Below are positions 1 through 8,670 of a DNA stretch of 64,000 nt, in pieces (position 1 is the first letter of the stretch; every line of letters starts with the position of its first letter). The stretch lies in contig NZ_CP022390.1 in the NCBI RefSeq assembly GCF_003076515.1, forward strand, positions 1,984,001 through 2,048,000, written 5' to 3'. The position numbers and the translations under genes are program-made. The notes beneath the pieces are model-generated. The model did no database searches. It was not told where the DNA came from and saw only the letters and a list, made by a program, of their open reading frames with translations. The DNA comes from Alcaligenes aquatilis (lineage in GTDB: Bacteria; Pseudomonadota; Gammaproteobacteria; Burkholderiales; Burkholderiaceae_B).

Positions 1-2056
1 TTATCTGTGTCTGGGTTCCTTTCGCAGCGTGCTGATTCCGCTGGCTACCATTCCCTTGTCCATGTTGGGAGCCGCGGCCTTGATGCTGGCCTTTGGCTTC
101 AGCATCAACTTGCTGACCTTGCTGGCCATGGTGCTGGCTATTGGTCTGGTCGTGGACGACGCGATTGTGGTGGTTGAAAACGTGCACCGTCACATCGCTG
201 CGGGTCGCTCGCCCGTGGTGGCAGCCTTGCTGGGCGCGCGTGAAGTGGCCGGCCCTGTGATCGCCATGACCCTGACGCTGGCTGCGGTTTATGCCCCGAT
301 TGGTCTGATGGGTGGTCTGACTGGGGCACTGTTCAAAGAGTTTGCCCTGACCCTGGCCGGTGCGGTGCTGGTATCCGGCGTGGTGGCCCTGACCTTGTCC
401 CCGGTGATGAGTTCTTTGCTGCTGCCCTCGCAGCAAGATGAAGGCCGCATGGCCCATCTGGCAGAGCGATTCTTTGGTGGCCTGTCGGCCCGCTATGGCC
501 ACTTGCTGGCCCGCTCCTTGCGTCATCGCTGGATCACGGGCGCCATGGCCTTGCTGGTCTTTATCAGCCTGCCCGTGCTCTATCAAATGACGCACAGTGA
601 ACTGGCTCCCATTGAGGATCAGGCCAGCGTGCTAACAGCCGTGAAAGCTCCGCAAAATGCCAACCTGGCCTATGCCGAGCGCGACGGCAAGCTGCTGGAT
701 GACACGTACCGTGACGTAGCCGAAACCGAGAGCACCTGGCTGATTATGGGCACCGATGGCCCAGCCGCCAGCTTTGGCGGGATCAACCTGAAGGACTGGA
801 GCAAGCGCGAGCGCGATGCCAGTGCCGTACAGGGCGAACTGCAAGGACGCGTCAGCGCGATTCCCGGCAGCAGCATCTTTGCTTTCCAGCTTGCCCCCTT
901 GCCCGGCTCCAGCGGCGGGCTGCCGGTACAACTGGTACTGCGCAGTCCCGGCGACTACCGCACGGTGTACGACACGATGGAATGGGTGAAGCAGCAAGCC
1001 CGTGAAAGTGGCTTGTTCGTTGTAGTGGATAGCGACCTGGACTACAACAAGCCCGTTTCCCGCGTGGAAATTGACCGCAGCAAAGTCGCCAGCATGGGCA
1101 TCAGCCTGCGTGATATTGCCGACTCTTTGGCTGTACTGGTGGGCGAGAACTACCTGAACCGCTTCTCGCTGGATGGCCGCTCGTACGACGTCATTCCGCA
1201 AAGCCAGCGTGAACTGCGCCTGACGGCTCAAGCCCTGACACGCCAGTTTGTACGCAGTGCCAATGGCGAGCTGGTGCCCTTGTCGACCATGGTCCAAATT
1301 CACAGCGAAGTAGAACCGAACAGCCTGCGCCAATTCAACCAGCAAAACTCGGCCACGTTGCAAGCCATTCCCGCTCCGGGCGTAACGCTGGGGCAAGCAG
1401 TGGGCTATCTGGACGACATCGCCCGGCAATTGCCGGCTGGCTTTACGCATGACTGGCAATCCGAATCGCGCCAATTTACCCAGGAAAGTCAGTCTCTGGT
1501 GTGGGCTTTCCTGGCCGCACTGGTGGTGATTTATCTGGTGCTGGCCGCACAGTACGAAAGCCTGGTGGACCCCATCATCATTCTGGTGACGGTGCCCTTG
1601 TCCCTGTGCGGAGCCCTGCTGCCATTGGCTATGGGGTTTGGCACGCTCAACATCTACACCCAGATAGGCCTGTTAACGCTGGTTGGTCTGATCAGCAAGC
1701 ACGGCATCTTGATGGTGGAGTTTGCCAATGAGCTGCAATTCAAGGAAGGCCTGAAAAAGCCCGAAGCCATCTTGCAAGCCGCCCGCATTCGTTTGCGCCC
1801 AGTGCTGATGACAACCGGAGCCATGGTCTTTGGTCTGGTGCCTCTTCTGTTTGCCTCCGGTGCGGGTGCTAACAGCCGCTTTGGTCTGGGTGTGGTGCTG
1901 GTCTCGGGCATGTTGATTGGCACGGTCTTCACTCTGTTTATCCTGCCGACTTTGTATACCTTGCTGGCGCGTGATCACGCCCATCAAGCAGACACCCCAC
2001 GGGCGCGCGATTTGGCTCAGGCCCTGCGCCCTTCGACTGGAGAACACTCATCATGA
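1..2056 (+). CDS. RND multidrug efflux permease, 5' end outside the window
   Basis: Inner-membrane proton-driven pump of the HAE1/AcrB type. The reading frame is open from base 2, so the N-terminal part lies upstream and what remains is about two thirds of the usual ~1040 residues. Family landmarks are visible: the paired proton-relay aspartates in GLVVDDAIVVVEN, the relay lysine in GLISKHGILMVEF, and RLRPVLMTT near the C-terminus, with hydrophobic helices at both ends and the periplasmic docking region between. The stop overlaps the start of the next gene (ATGA), so pump and outer-membrane channel are co-translated. The adaptor protein gene is presumably upstream, outside the window. The substrate cannot be read from sequence. 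Confidence 0.95.
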   Translation, partial: YLCLGSFRSVLIPLATIPLSMLGAAALMLAFGFSINLLTLLAMVLAIGLVVDDAIVVVENVHRHIAAGRSPVVAALLGAREVAGPVIAMTLTLAAVYAPIGLMGGLTGALFKEFALTLAGAVLVSGVVALTLSPVMSSLLLPSQQDEGRMAHLAERFFGGLSARYGHLLARSLRHRWITGAMALLVFISLPVLYQMTHSELAPIEDQASVLTAVKAPQNANLAYAERDGKLLDDTYRDVAETESTWLIMGTDGPAASFGGINLKDWSKRERDASAVQGELQGRVSAIPGSSIFAFQLAPLPGSSGGLPVQLVLRSPGDYRTVYDTMEWVKQQARESGLFVVVDSDLDYNKPVSRVEIDRSKVASMGISLRDIADSLAVLVGENYLNRFSLDGRSYDVIPQSQRELRLTAQALTRQFVRSANGELVPLSTMVQIHSEVEPNSLRQFNQQNSATLQAIPAPGVTLGQAVGYLDDIARQLPAGFTHDWQSESRQFTQESQSLVWAFLAALVVIYLVLAAQYESLVDPIIILVTVPLSLCGALLPLAMGFGTLNIYTQIGLLTLVGLISKHGILMVEFANELQFKEGLKKPEAILQAARIRLRPVLMTTGAMVFGLVPLLFASGAGANSRFGLGVVLVSGMLIGTVFTLFILPTLYTLLARDHAHQADTPRARDLAQALRPSTGEHSS

Positions 2057-3486
2057 CGCCACCATTATCAAACAGGCTCGCGCCTGTGGCGCGTGCTCTG
2101 CGACTGGTGATCCCCAGCCTGATCCTGAGCGGTTGTGCCGTGGGACTGGACACCTCCATTCCCACCGCCCCAAGCTTGGCCGACACCAACTGGAACAGTC
2201 AGTTCGCCCAAACCACCGAACAAGGCGAAAACTGGTGGACCTTGCTGCAAGACCCGCAACTGGACGCCCTGATTGCCAAGGCCCTGGATCACAATCTGGA
2301 TATTGCCCAGGCACAGGCCCGCTGGCGGGCCTCCCGCGCCCTGATCGACGAGCGCCAGCACGACCGCCTGCCGGCCGTCACGGCCCACGCCAGCTACAAC
2401 CGTAGCGGTTCACAGTTTGCCGCAGCAGACGGTTCCATTGACCACGGCATTAGCGAAAACTGGCGCCTGGGCATGCAGGCCACGTGGGAGATTGATCTGT
2501 TCGGTCGTCTGGAACAATTGGCCCGCTCTGCCCAGGCTCGCAGCGAGGCCAGTGCAGATCAATTGGATCTGACTCGCCAGGCCATTGCCGCTGAACTGGC
2601 GCGTCAATATGTGCAAGCACAGGGTTTGCAACGACGACTGGCTCTGGCAGAGGACGATGTACGCAGTTGGGAACAAACCATCAAGCTGGTGCAGGCTGGT
2701 GTGTCGTTGGGCCGGGAACTGCCGGAGAATCTGGACAATGCCCAGGCGGGTCTGGAACGAGCCAAAACCCTGGTGCCTCAACTGCGCAGCGATCTGGAGC
2801 TGGCTCGTTTGCGTATCCAGGTGCTAAGCGGCGGACAAGCCGAGAGTATTGATACGCCGCTGCCTAGCGCCAAGGCACCTTTTGCCGCCTCCCTGCCTTT
2901 GGGGGACGTCAACGCCATGCTGTTCAACCGGCCTGACGTACGTGCCGCTCGACAGGAAATCCTGGCCAGTTCGCACGAAGTGGCCGCCGCCACCGCCGAG
3001 CTGTACCCCCGTCTGGATCTGGCTGGCTTTATCGGCTTCTTTGCTCTGAGGGGTAGCGACCTGGGCCATGCTGCCCGCGCCTTCGATGTTTCACCCGCCA
3101 TGCAATGGCCTGCCCTGCGCTTGGGTCATGCCAGAGCGCGCTTGCGTGGCATGGAAGCCGTGGCTGATGAATCACGCCTGCACTATCAACAAGTGCTGCT
3201 GCAAGCTCAGGAAGAAATTCAGGGCTCTTTGCAAAGGCTGACTCAACATCAAGAGAGCCTGCTTAGCCTGACTCGAGCGGCGTCACACCTGGAAAATGCC
3301 CATGAGCGCGCCTTGACGCGCTATGAAATAGGCGCTGGGGCCTATCAGCAAGTGTTGGAAAATCAGCGCAGTCTGAACCAGACCCGGCAAGAGCTGGCAA
3401 TGGCGGAAACCGGCTCGTACCTGAATGTGATTGCCTTGTATCAGGCTTTGGGTTGGGGAGTAGCGGCACCGAGCCCGACAAAGTAG
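2053..3486 (+). CDS. Outer-membrane efflux lipoprotein, NodT/OprM family
   Basis: TolC-like channel that should complete a tripartite pump with the RND permease encoded just upstream. 477 residues, the normal family size. The N-terminus is a lipoprotein signal ending in LILSGC, which places the acylated cysteine at residue 28. Two long helical repeats typical of the OEP domain follow; NWWTLLQDPQLDALIAKAL near residue 60 and FNRPDVRAARQ near residue 295 are family landmarks. The start codon overlaps the stop of the permease gene, which confirms the operon. The downstream gene is on the opposite strand, so this is the last gene of the operon. Confidence 0.95.
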   Translation: MTPPLSNRLAPVARALRLVIPSLILSGCAVGLDTSIPTAPSLADTNWNSQFAQTTEQGENWWTLLQDPQLDALIAKALDHNLDIAQAQARWRASRALIDERQHDRLPAVTAHASYNRSGSQFAAADGSIDHGISENWRLGMQATWEIDLFGRLEQLARSAQARSEASADQLDLTRQAIAAELARQYVQAQGLQRRLALAEDDVRSWEQTIKLVQAGVSLGRELPENLDNAQAGLERAKTLVPQLRSDLELARLRIQVLSGGQAESIDTPLPSAKAPFAASLPLGDVNAMLFNRPDVRAARQEILASSHEVAAATAELYPRLDLAGFIGFFALRGSDLGHAARAFDVSPAMQWPALRLGHARARLRGMEAVADESRLHYQQVLLQAQEEIQGSLQRLTQHQESLLSLTRAASHLENAHERALTRYEIGAGAYQQVLENQRSLNQTRQELAMAETGSYLNVIALYQALGWGVAAPSPTK

Positions 3487-3488
3487 TT

Positions 3489-3908
3489 TCAGCTTTGATT
3501 GGCTTGGGGGTGGTCTGTCTCATAGATGGGCCGCCCCTTTTCTATTTGTGCGTCCGCCTGTTGCAGAAACTCGGATAGATTGGCAATCCTGCTTTGCATC
3601 AGCCGCTCCAGCCGCTTCCCACCAAACCACAGCAAGGCGCAGCAAAAAAGCGTAATCGGCAATACATACCAGCGCAGCCAGACCGAAGCATCCAGCAGCC
3701 AGCCTGCAGCGGTAAAAATCACCACCAAGGTGCAGGCAATCCCATTATTGCGCTTGGCTTTGAGCAGAAATTTACTCAAGTCCTGGTGACCACGCTCCAG
3801 AGTCTCTACTTGCTCGCTCAACTGATCACGGTCTTTTTTCAACTGCGCCCAGGCGGTGCGCTGCTCCTGTGTCACCGGCCTGCCTGGTTCATGTTCCTGA
3901 TTGCTCAT
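3489..3908 (-). CDS. Small coiled-coil membrane protein of unknown function
   Basis: 139 residues from the ATG that begins MSNQEHE; a GTG start 11 codons earlier is possible but less likely. A charged, probably coiled-coil N-terminal half (LKKDRDQLSEQVETLERG) is followed by two hydrophobic segments around residues 60-100 and a second amphipathic stretch rich in Gln and Glu. I do not recognise the family. It is convergent with the efflux channel gene and lies about 50 bases downstream of amiR on the same strand, so it could be read from the amiSCR transcript, but nothing links it to that system. Confidence 0.7.
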   Translation of the reverse strand: MSNQEHEPGRPVTQEQRTAWAQLKKDRDQLSEQVETLERGHQDLSKFLLKAKRNNGIACTLVVIFTAAGWLLDASVWLRWYVLPITLFCCALLWFGGKRLERLMQSRIANLSEFLQQADAQIEKGRPIYETDHPQANQS

Positions 3909-3962
3909 TATCTCTACGCCTGCTCTCGCTACCCACAGCACATCAGACTAGCCAAAAAAGTG

Positions 3963-4652
3963 CTAATTCCCCAGCAAGGACGAACCTTTCTGCCCCAAAG
4001 ACAGCACTTCACTGGCGTTCACAATGGCAATCGAAATGTCTTCAATCGTGCTGCGTTTGTTCATGGCCTGCTCGCGGATCAGATCGTAGGCCTGATCTTC
4101 CGACACCTGATGAGTGCGCATCAAGATCGTCTTGGCCTGCGCTACATGCCGCTGCCCCAGCAGCTTGGTCTGCAACTTGCTGATCAGGCGGCGCTGCTGG
4201 CGCAATTCCTTATGGTATTTGCGCGCCAGTACCACCGTGGACAACAAACCGAAAGAACGAATGGGCGAAGGCAAGATCGCCTGAATATTCAAATCCAGCA
4301 CAGCGGAAACTATCGTGGGGTTTTCATAATTAACCACGGCAATCACTGTGGGGGCGTCTTCCTCGCAGACCCAGTCCAGGCGCAGGTGCAAGAGGTCCGG
4401 TTGCACGGCCAGAAATACCAGATCCGTTCCTGAAGGCAGGTTTTGCGTGGGCGGCCAGATGGTCTGGACCGAACACCCGATACGCTGCAGTTGCTGGGTC
4501 AGCAAGCGGCCATCGCTATCGTCCGGATGCATGACCACCATCGTCAATTGCCGCAGTTCTTTGAGCTGCGGCGAGGTGGCATGCGGAAAACGATTCCGCG
4601 TTCGCAAGGGCTTGTTTGCCGGCTCATCACCGTAGGAAGAGGAGTTGGCCAC
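3963..4652 (-). CDS. amiR: AmiR-type ANTAR antitermination regulator
   Basis: RNA-binding transcription antiterminator. In Pseudomonas aeruginosa AmiR is held inactive by AmiC and, when released by amide, lets polymerase pass a leader terminator. Here a pseudo-receiver domain (residues ~35-150, with RIGCSVQTIWPP as in AmiR) leads into a coiled coil (~150-175) and a C-terminal ANTAR domain containing QAKTILMRTHQVSEDQAYDLI. The start is a GTG preceded by GGAG nine bases upstream. It is a little longer at the N-terminus than Pseudomonas AmiR. It sits 3 bases after the amiC stop, so both are translated from one message. The likely RNA target is the hairpin set in front of amiS. Confidence 0.9.
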   Translation of the reverse strand: MANSSSYGDEPANKPLRTRNRFPHATSPQLKELRQLTMVVMHPDDSDGRLLTQQLQRIGCSVQTIWPPTQNLPSGTDLVFLAVQPDLLHLRLDWVCEEDAPTVIAVVNYENPTIVSAVLDLNIQAILPSPIRSFGLLSTVVLARKYHKELRQQRRLISKLQTKLLGQRHVAQAKTILMRTHQVSEDQAYDLIREQAMNKRSTIEDISIAIVNASEVLSLGQKGSSLLGN

Positions 4653-4655
4653 GCT

Positions 4656-5810
4656 TTATGTCTCCAAAGTATCCAGCTTGGCAGTCCAGTCGCCCAAAGA
4701 ATGGGTGACCAGATAGGGGTCGGGTGAGACCGGGCGCGTTGCCTGGCGCACAATCACAAACTCGCCGTCGGCATTGATGCGTCCGATCCGAGGATAAAGC
4801 CATGTGTGGTGATTATTAGGATCGATCTTGATCCGCCCCTGAGGTGCATCCAGCTCGCTGCCCAGCAGGTAGGGCAGCAAATCCCCGATCGCATCGCTGG
4901 CGGATTGCCGATACGCATTGGCGAACAAATGCATCTGCGAATAAGCCGCTTCCCAACACAGATTAGGGTGGCAGTCGGCCCCAAAACGCTTGCGCAAACT
5001 GGCCAGACAACGCGCATTGACGGCCGACTCGATGGATTGGAAGTACGGTGCAGCGGTAAAGTGCCCACAGGCAATATCGGCCCCCATCTGGGCGATCTCG
5101 GCCTCTGAGGTCGTCAGACTGGCAATGGGCATGGTCTGCGGATTGAAGCCCGCATTGGCATAGGCACGGTACAGATTGGCCGTGGAATCGCCCACCACGG
5201 TGGAGAAGATAAAGTCCGGCTGTTTCTGGCGTATATCTTGCATGATGCGGCTGTAATCGACCTCGCTGGCATCCAGGGGCAGATAGTGTTCACCCAGCAC
5301 TTGGCTATCAGGATGCTGCATGACCAGCTCGCGCATGATGCGGTTGGACTCGTAGGGGTAGATGTAGTCCGAGCCAATCATATAGACCCGCGCGCCGAAA
5401 TTGCTGGTCATGAAATGCGCTAGCTGCACGCTGTTCTGATTGGGGGCGGCGCCGGTATAGATCACATTGCCGGAGAACTCGAAACCTTCGTACAGAGTGG
5501 GATAAAACAGCAGCTTGTTCCACTTCTCCACAATCGGGATCACAGCCTTGCGGCTGCTGGACATATAGCAACCAAAGATCACATTGACGCGATCCTGCAC
5601 AATCAGCCGCTCGGCCTGTTCAGCGTATAAAGTGGGCTTGGACGCTGGGTCGTAGCACACTGCCACCAGCTCGCGCCCGAGCAGGCCACCGGCCTCGTTG
5701 ATTTCCTCAATCGCCAGTTTGGCGCCCTGCCATTGCGACTGACCAATGGTAGAGGTCATGCCGGTTGCGGAATAAAGAACGCCGACGCGTACGGGTTCGT
5801 TGTGAGCCAA
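4656..5810 (-). CDS. amiC: AmiC-type amide sensor and negative regulator
   Basis: Periplasmic-binding-protein fold used in the cytoplasm as ligand sensor; in the known system it sequesters AmiR until amide binds. About 384 residues with no signal peptide, essentially the length of P. aeruginosa AmiC. Shared landmarks include FGCYMSSSRKAVIP, FYPTLYEGFEFSGN, GSDYIYPYESN, STVVGDSTANLYRA and the C-terminal PDPYLVTHSLGDW. I chose the TTG start because AGGAG lies seven bases upstream and the protein then begins MAHNEPVRVGVLYS, matching AmiC; an ATG seven codons earlier has no ribosome site. It may sense urea or another short amide. It lies between amiS and amiR. Confidence 0.92.
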   Translation of the reverse strand: MAHNEPVRVGVLYSATGMTSTIGQSQWQGAKLAIEEINEAGGLLGRELVAVCYDPASKPTLYAEQAERLIVQDRVNVIFGCYMSSSRKAVIPIVEKWNKLLFYPTLYEGFEFSGNVIYTGAAPNQNSVQLAHFMTSNFGARVYMIGSDYIYPYESNRIMRELVMQHPDSQVLGEHYLPLDASEVDYSRIMQDIRQKQPDFIFSTVVGDSTANLYRAYANAGFNPQTMPIASLTTSEAEIAQMGADIACGHFTAAPYFQSIESAVNARCLASLRKRFGADCHPNLCWEAAYSQMHLFANAYRQSASDAIGDLLPYLLGSELDAPQGRIKIDPNNHHTWLYPRIGRINADGEFVIVRQATRPVSPDPYLVTHSLGDWTAKLDTLET

Positions 5811-5942
5811 AGTCCATCTCCTGTCTAGCATGGTAGGGGTGCAGGTCAACGGACCTGCCAGTAAACACGACAAGCGAGCATCAGGTTACTCCAAAAAACG
5901 GCTTGAATCTGGCCCCCCACCACGCTTGCACCCCTATGAAAA

Positions 5943-6425
5943 CTACCAGGCATCCATCAGGATCAGGGTCCCGGGCAACCAGCAAGTCAGCGCTCCGATC
6001 AGGACGGTGTACGCGGGCAAGATGCGCAAGGACCGTCCCAGCCCCAGGGCCACAAAGAACAGGAACCACAGGCTGGACCACAAAAGCCACATGGCGATCA
6101 AACGCGGATCACTGGCAGATCCGGCAAAGGCCAAGGCACTGACGGCAACAAACAAGCAATACCAACCAAAGCCCGCCCCTTTCAGGCCATACCACTGCAC
6201 CACGGCCAGATACAGGTAGGTAAAGGCAAACAGCAGCCCGCCGGCAGCGGCGAAATAATCCGCCATTTGCTCACCACGCTGCAGGCCCAGCAAATTGATG
6301 AACAAGGCCAACAAACCCACCAGTAAATTAAAGGGGGCCAGATCTCGACTTTCAATACGTCCAGTCAAACCCACGCCATTGACAATCAGCACAGCCCCAA
6401 TAAAGAAAAGCGCAACACCCAACAT
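5943..6425 (-). CDS. amiS: AmiS/UreI family amide or urea channel
   Basis: Small inner-membrane channel or transporter for amides or urea, 160 residues with about six hydrophobic segments, the usual form of the family. It starts MLGVALFFIGAVLIVNG like AmiS and contains the family segment FAFTYLYLAVVQWYGL. The chosen ATG has GGAGG nine bases upstream; an in-frame TTG five codons earlier overlaps that site and is rejected. It is the first gene of amiS-amiC-amiR. In P. aeruginosa amiS is last and the operon begins with amidase, which is missing here. A terminator hairpin about 160 bases upstream suggests expression is switched by antitermination. Confidence 0.9.
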   Translation of the reverse strand: MLGVALFFIGAVLIVNGVGLTGRIESRDLAPFNLLVGLLALFINLLGLQRGEQMADYFAAAGGLLFAFTYLYLAVVQWYGLKGAGFGWYCLFVAVSALAFAGSASDPRLIAMWLLWSSLWFLFFVALGLGRSLRILPAYTVLIGALTCWLPGTLILMDAW

Positions 6426-6583
6426 GGCATAAGCCTCCAAAACAAGGTGACGATCCCGGCCTGGCTGGCACCAGAAACTCCTGGTGCTGCATGAGCTCCG
6501 TGTATCGCGATGGCGTATTGCCGGCAGGCATGGTCCGAATAGTTCGCAACCTAATTACAAGGTCGGATTGATTTCAGGCAAAC

Positions 6584-6626
6584 AAAAAAGCCCGGACCGG
6601 TTCAAACAATGAACCGGTCCGGGCTT
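6584..6626 (-). terminator. Leader terminator upstream of amiS (probable attenuator)
   Basis: A perfect 16-bp stem, AAGCCCGGACCGGTTC with its complement, closed by a 7-base loop. On the minus strand it is followed by six U. It lies upstream of amiS rather than after a gene, the position of the terminator in the P. aeruginosa amidase leader that AmiR overrides. Confidence 0.8.
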
Positions 6627-6648
6627 CTTTGCCCAGCATCGGCGCTGG
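6621..6648 (-). promoter_or_regulatory. Candidate ANTAR (AmiR) antiterminator hairpins
   Basis: On the minus strand GGGC-AAAGAA-GCCC forms a hexaloop hairpin with A at loop position 1 and G at position 4, the known ANTAR target signature. Its 3' arm is the 5' arm of the terminator stem, so the two folds exclude each other. Just upstream is a second hexaloop hairpin, CCAGC-GCCGAT-GCTGG, with G at position 4 but not A at position 1; its 3' arm overlaps the first hairpin by two bases, so it is a weaker match. Function is inferred from structure, position and the adjacent amiR. Confidence 0.55.
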
Positions 6649-6771
6649 CAGCATTGGCAGCGGATGTCGTGTCTATTCGGAAATGTCTCAGCGATCTGAA
6701 ATCGCGATCGATGCAATTCTTACATAGCCCGGACGATCGTCTGTACTAGCGATTACCCTAGCGGCTGACGA

Positions 6772-6803
6772 TTGACGTACCAAATACATTTCATGCTAAA
6801 GTG
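6772..6803 (+). promoter_or_regulatory. Candidate sigma-70 promoter for the leader ORF and EamA gene
   Basis: TTGACG followed, after 17 to 19 bases, by GCTAAA or TAAAGT. It sits about 35 bases upstream of the valine-rich leader ORF. The -35 box is good and the -10 box is only fair. Confidence 0.4.
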
Positions 6804-6835
6804 CTCCATCGATTTAACGATCTGATTCTTATTTC

Positions 6836-7015
6836 ATGAACCGCCCCGCATCCTCTTTGCTAAGCACTCTGCCCCTGTCGCGGGCCGCGTCGCTGCGGGC
6901 GGGCTCTCCCCCATCTGTCTTGCTGTTGACTGTCGTCGCCCCAGGCGTCGTCAATCAAGCCGCAGTCGTGTCCGACGTCGTCGTCGACACACGCGTCTAC
7001 AGCGTCTGCTCCTAA
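6836..7015 (+). CDS. Short valine-rich ORF, candidate leader peptide
   Basis: A 59-codon ORF ending about 90 bases before an EamA transporter gene. Its second half is strikingly rich in valine: 12 Val, eleven of them GTC, including VVAPGVVNQAAVVSDVVVD. The N-terminal half is Ser/Leu/Arg-rich with no clear signal peptide. After the stop there is a small GTCT/AGAC hairpin whose 3' arm runs into CCTTTTTCTTTTCC, a weak terminator-like signal. Clustered codons for one amino acid followed by such a signal resemble ribosome-mediated attenuation as in the ilv operons, but the gene downstream is a transporter, not a biosynthetic enzyme. No strong ribosome site precedes the ATG. It may be a leader peptide or a chance ORF. 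Confidence 0.45.
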   Translation: MNRPASSLLSTLPLSRAASLRAGSPPSVLLLTVVAPGVVNQAAVVSDVVVDTRVYSVCS

Positions 7016-7103
7016 GACCCTTTTTCTTTTCCTGCGCGGTTGATACGCCTGGGGAATGTCTTTGCAGACAAATCTCATTTATTTAGACAGATAAAGAACG
7101 ATC

Positions 7104-7964
7104 ATGATTTCTTCTTCTCGCGCCCAAGGGGGTGCTATTGCCTTGTTCGTGCTGCTTTGGGGCAGCGCGGGTATTTTCACTCGTATCGGTTTGGACCATG
7201 GCTCGGTTATGGCCATGCTGATCCTGCGTTTTGCCATCGCCCTGCCTATGGTGATTATGCTGGGGCACTTCAATGGCGGCTGGCTACCGCCCAAAGGGCA
7301 ACGTCTGCTGCCGGCTATCAGCGGTTTGCTGATGATCGGGCTGTATTCCTTTTTCTATTTTGAAACTCTGGCCCAGGGAATCACGCCCGGTCTGCTGGCA
7401 ACGATCCTGGGTGTACAACCGATTCTGACCTTGGCCTTGACCGAGCGGCGTTTTTCCTTAAGCCGTGTGGCTGGTTTGGCCCTGTCGCTGACCGGGCTGA
7501 TTCTGGTGGTGTATCAAAGCCTGATTGTCAGCCGTTTGTCCGTAACGGGTCTGGTGTTTGCCATTGCGGCTTTGTTAAGCATTACTGTCGGGACGATTGT
7601 TCAAAAGCGCCAGCCTGTGGGGGCTTTGCAGGGCATGCCTTTGCAATACTCTTTGTCTTTGGGCTTGTTTATTCTGGTGTCTCTGGGTTTAGGGCAAGAC
7701 ATCCGCTGGGAGAACACCTTGGGCTTTTGGGGGCCTGTTATTTGGCTTGGCCTGGTGATTTCCGTGCTGGCCCAGTTGCTGCTGTATCGCATGATTCGCA
7801 GCGGGAATCTGGTCAATGTCACTAGCCTGTTTTATCTGGTTCCTGTGGTGACAGCCGGATTGGATTTCCTGATTCTGGGCAATACCTTGGCGGCTCGCGC
7901 GGGGTTGGGACTGGTGGCTATCTTGGCGGGTCTGTGGCTGACATTACAGAAGAAGGCGGCGTAA
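7104..7964 (+). CDS. EamA/DMT family transporter
   Basis: Inner-membrane drug/metabolite transporter of the ten-helix class: 286 residues, two EamA repeats (about 10-135 and 145-280). Family features include GSAGIFTRIGLDHGS near the first helix, ALAQGITPGL-like spacing at the end of helix 4, and a conserved LIPVVTAGLDFLILG-like segment in helix 9 (here YLVPVVTAGLDFLILG). These proteins export or import amino acids and other small metabolites; the substrate cannot be told. The valine-rich ORF in front of it would fit export of a branched-chain amino acid, but that is inference only. Nothing follows on the same strand for over 4 kb. Confidence 0.88.
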   Translation: MISSSRAQGGAIALFVLLWGSAGIFTRIGLDHGSVMAMLILRFAIALPMVIMLGHFNGGWLPPKGQRLLPAISGLLMIGLYSFFYFETLAQGITPGLLATILGVQPILTLALTERRFSLSRVAGLALSLTGLILVVYQSLIVSRLSVTGLVFAIAALLSITVGTIVQKRQPVGALQGMPLQYSLSLGLFILVSLGLGQDIRWENTLGFWGPVIWLGLVISVLAQLLLYRMIRSGNLVNVTSLFYLVPVVTAGLDFLILGNTLAARAGLGLVAILAGLWLTLQKKAA

Positions 7965-8039
7965 GTCTGTTTTTAATAAGTGGGGTTTCACGGAGAGTTA
8001 AATCGGCCTTTGAATGATGAAAACGGTCTCCGTGAAGCC

Positions 8040-8268
8040 ACCACTTGGGTCCCTCTACAGGGATTGGGCTGAGAACTTGTCGGTGCTGCGCACCGGTGCC
8101 CTTGTCAGGAGATAGCTACGGGCGCATCCTGAACTCGCCGGGTACTTGGTCCCCCGGACCAAGTACAAGCGTCCGGCTCAAACAGCAGGATGCTTGAACC
8201 TCTACGCTATCTCCTGACCGCGGCAAGTACTCTGATCCGCCCAATCCCTGTAGAGGGACCCAAGTGGT
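8040..8268 (+). repeat. Structured ~230-nt nested inverted repeat, copy 1
   Basis: Long imperfect palindrome. Outer arms are 30 bp and perfect (8040-8069 with 8239-8268). Inside are the 12-bp arms TCAGGAGATAGC/GCTATCTCCTGA, the 8-bp arms GCATCCTG/CAGGATGC, GCCGG/CCGGC, and a central 11-bp hairpin GTACTTGGTCC-CCC-GGACCAAGTAC. A side hairpin CGGTG-CTGCG-CACCG lies on the 5' side. The second copy at 8671-8901, read in reverse, matches in the unpaired segments and differs in the stems in a compensating way. No coding potential is evident. It starts about 75 bases after the EamA stop. Candidate structured RNA or DNA hairpin element. Confidence 0.85.
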
Positions 8269-8670
8269 TCACAGTGATGCATATCCACGATTCAAGCTGG
8301 TTTGCTTCCAAGATCTAGATGCCCAAAGACAGATTTCAATGCCTGGTCTCTATTTTTAAGCGCAACCCTCAAAGCCCCCTCTAAAAGCCCCTGACTTACG
8401 TGTTCTCGCTACATACAAATAGATGCCAGTCATTAACGTGTGAGTACTGAAAGCATGCTGATCATCATTGATGATTGCTTTTGGGCTTTTTCAACTGGCC
8501 TCACTGCGCTCAATGGCAGTAGCCCTTCAATCCATCTCAACAACTTGGCCAACAACAAGCCCTAAGCCCACCAAGCGCCAAGCCAAGGAACTCTAAAAAG
8601 CCCCCTGTCTCCTATACAACCAGCACTTTCTCCCGCCACAAATCGGTTTTTCTATATTTCTCTGTTTTGA
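8269..8670. other. Spacer between the two structured repeats
   Basis: About 400 bases without a convincing gene on either strand. A short ATCATC/GATGAT stem followed by TTTTGGGCTTTTT near 8468-8490 could be a weak plus-strand terminator. No transposase remnant or target-site duplication was seen. Confidence 0.5.
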
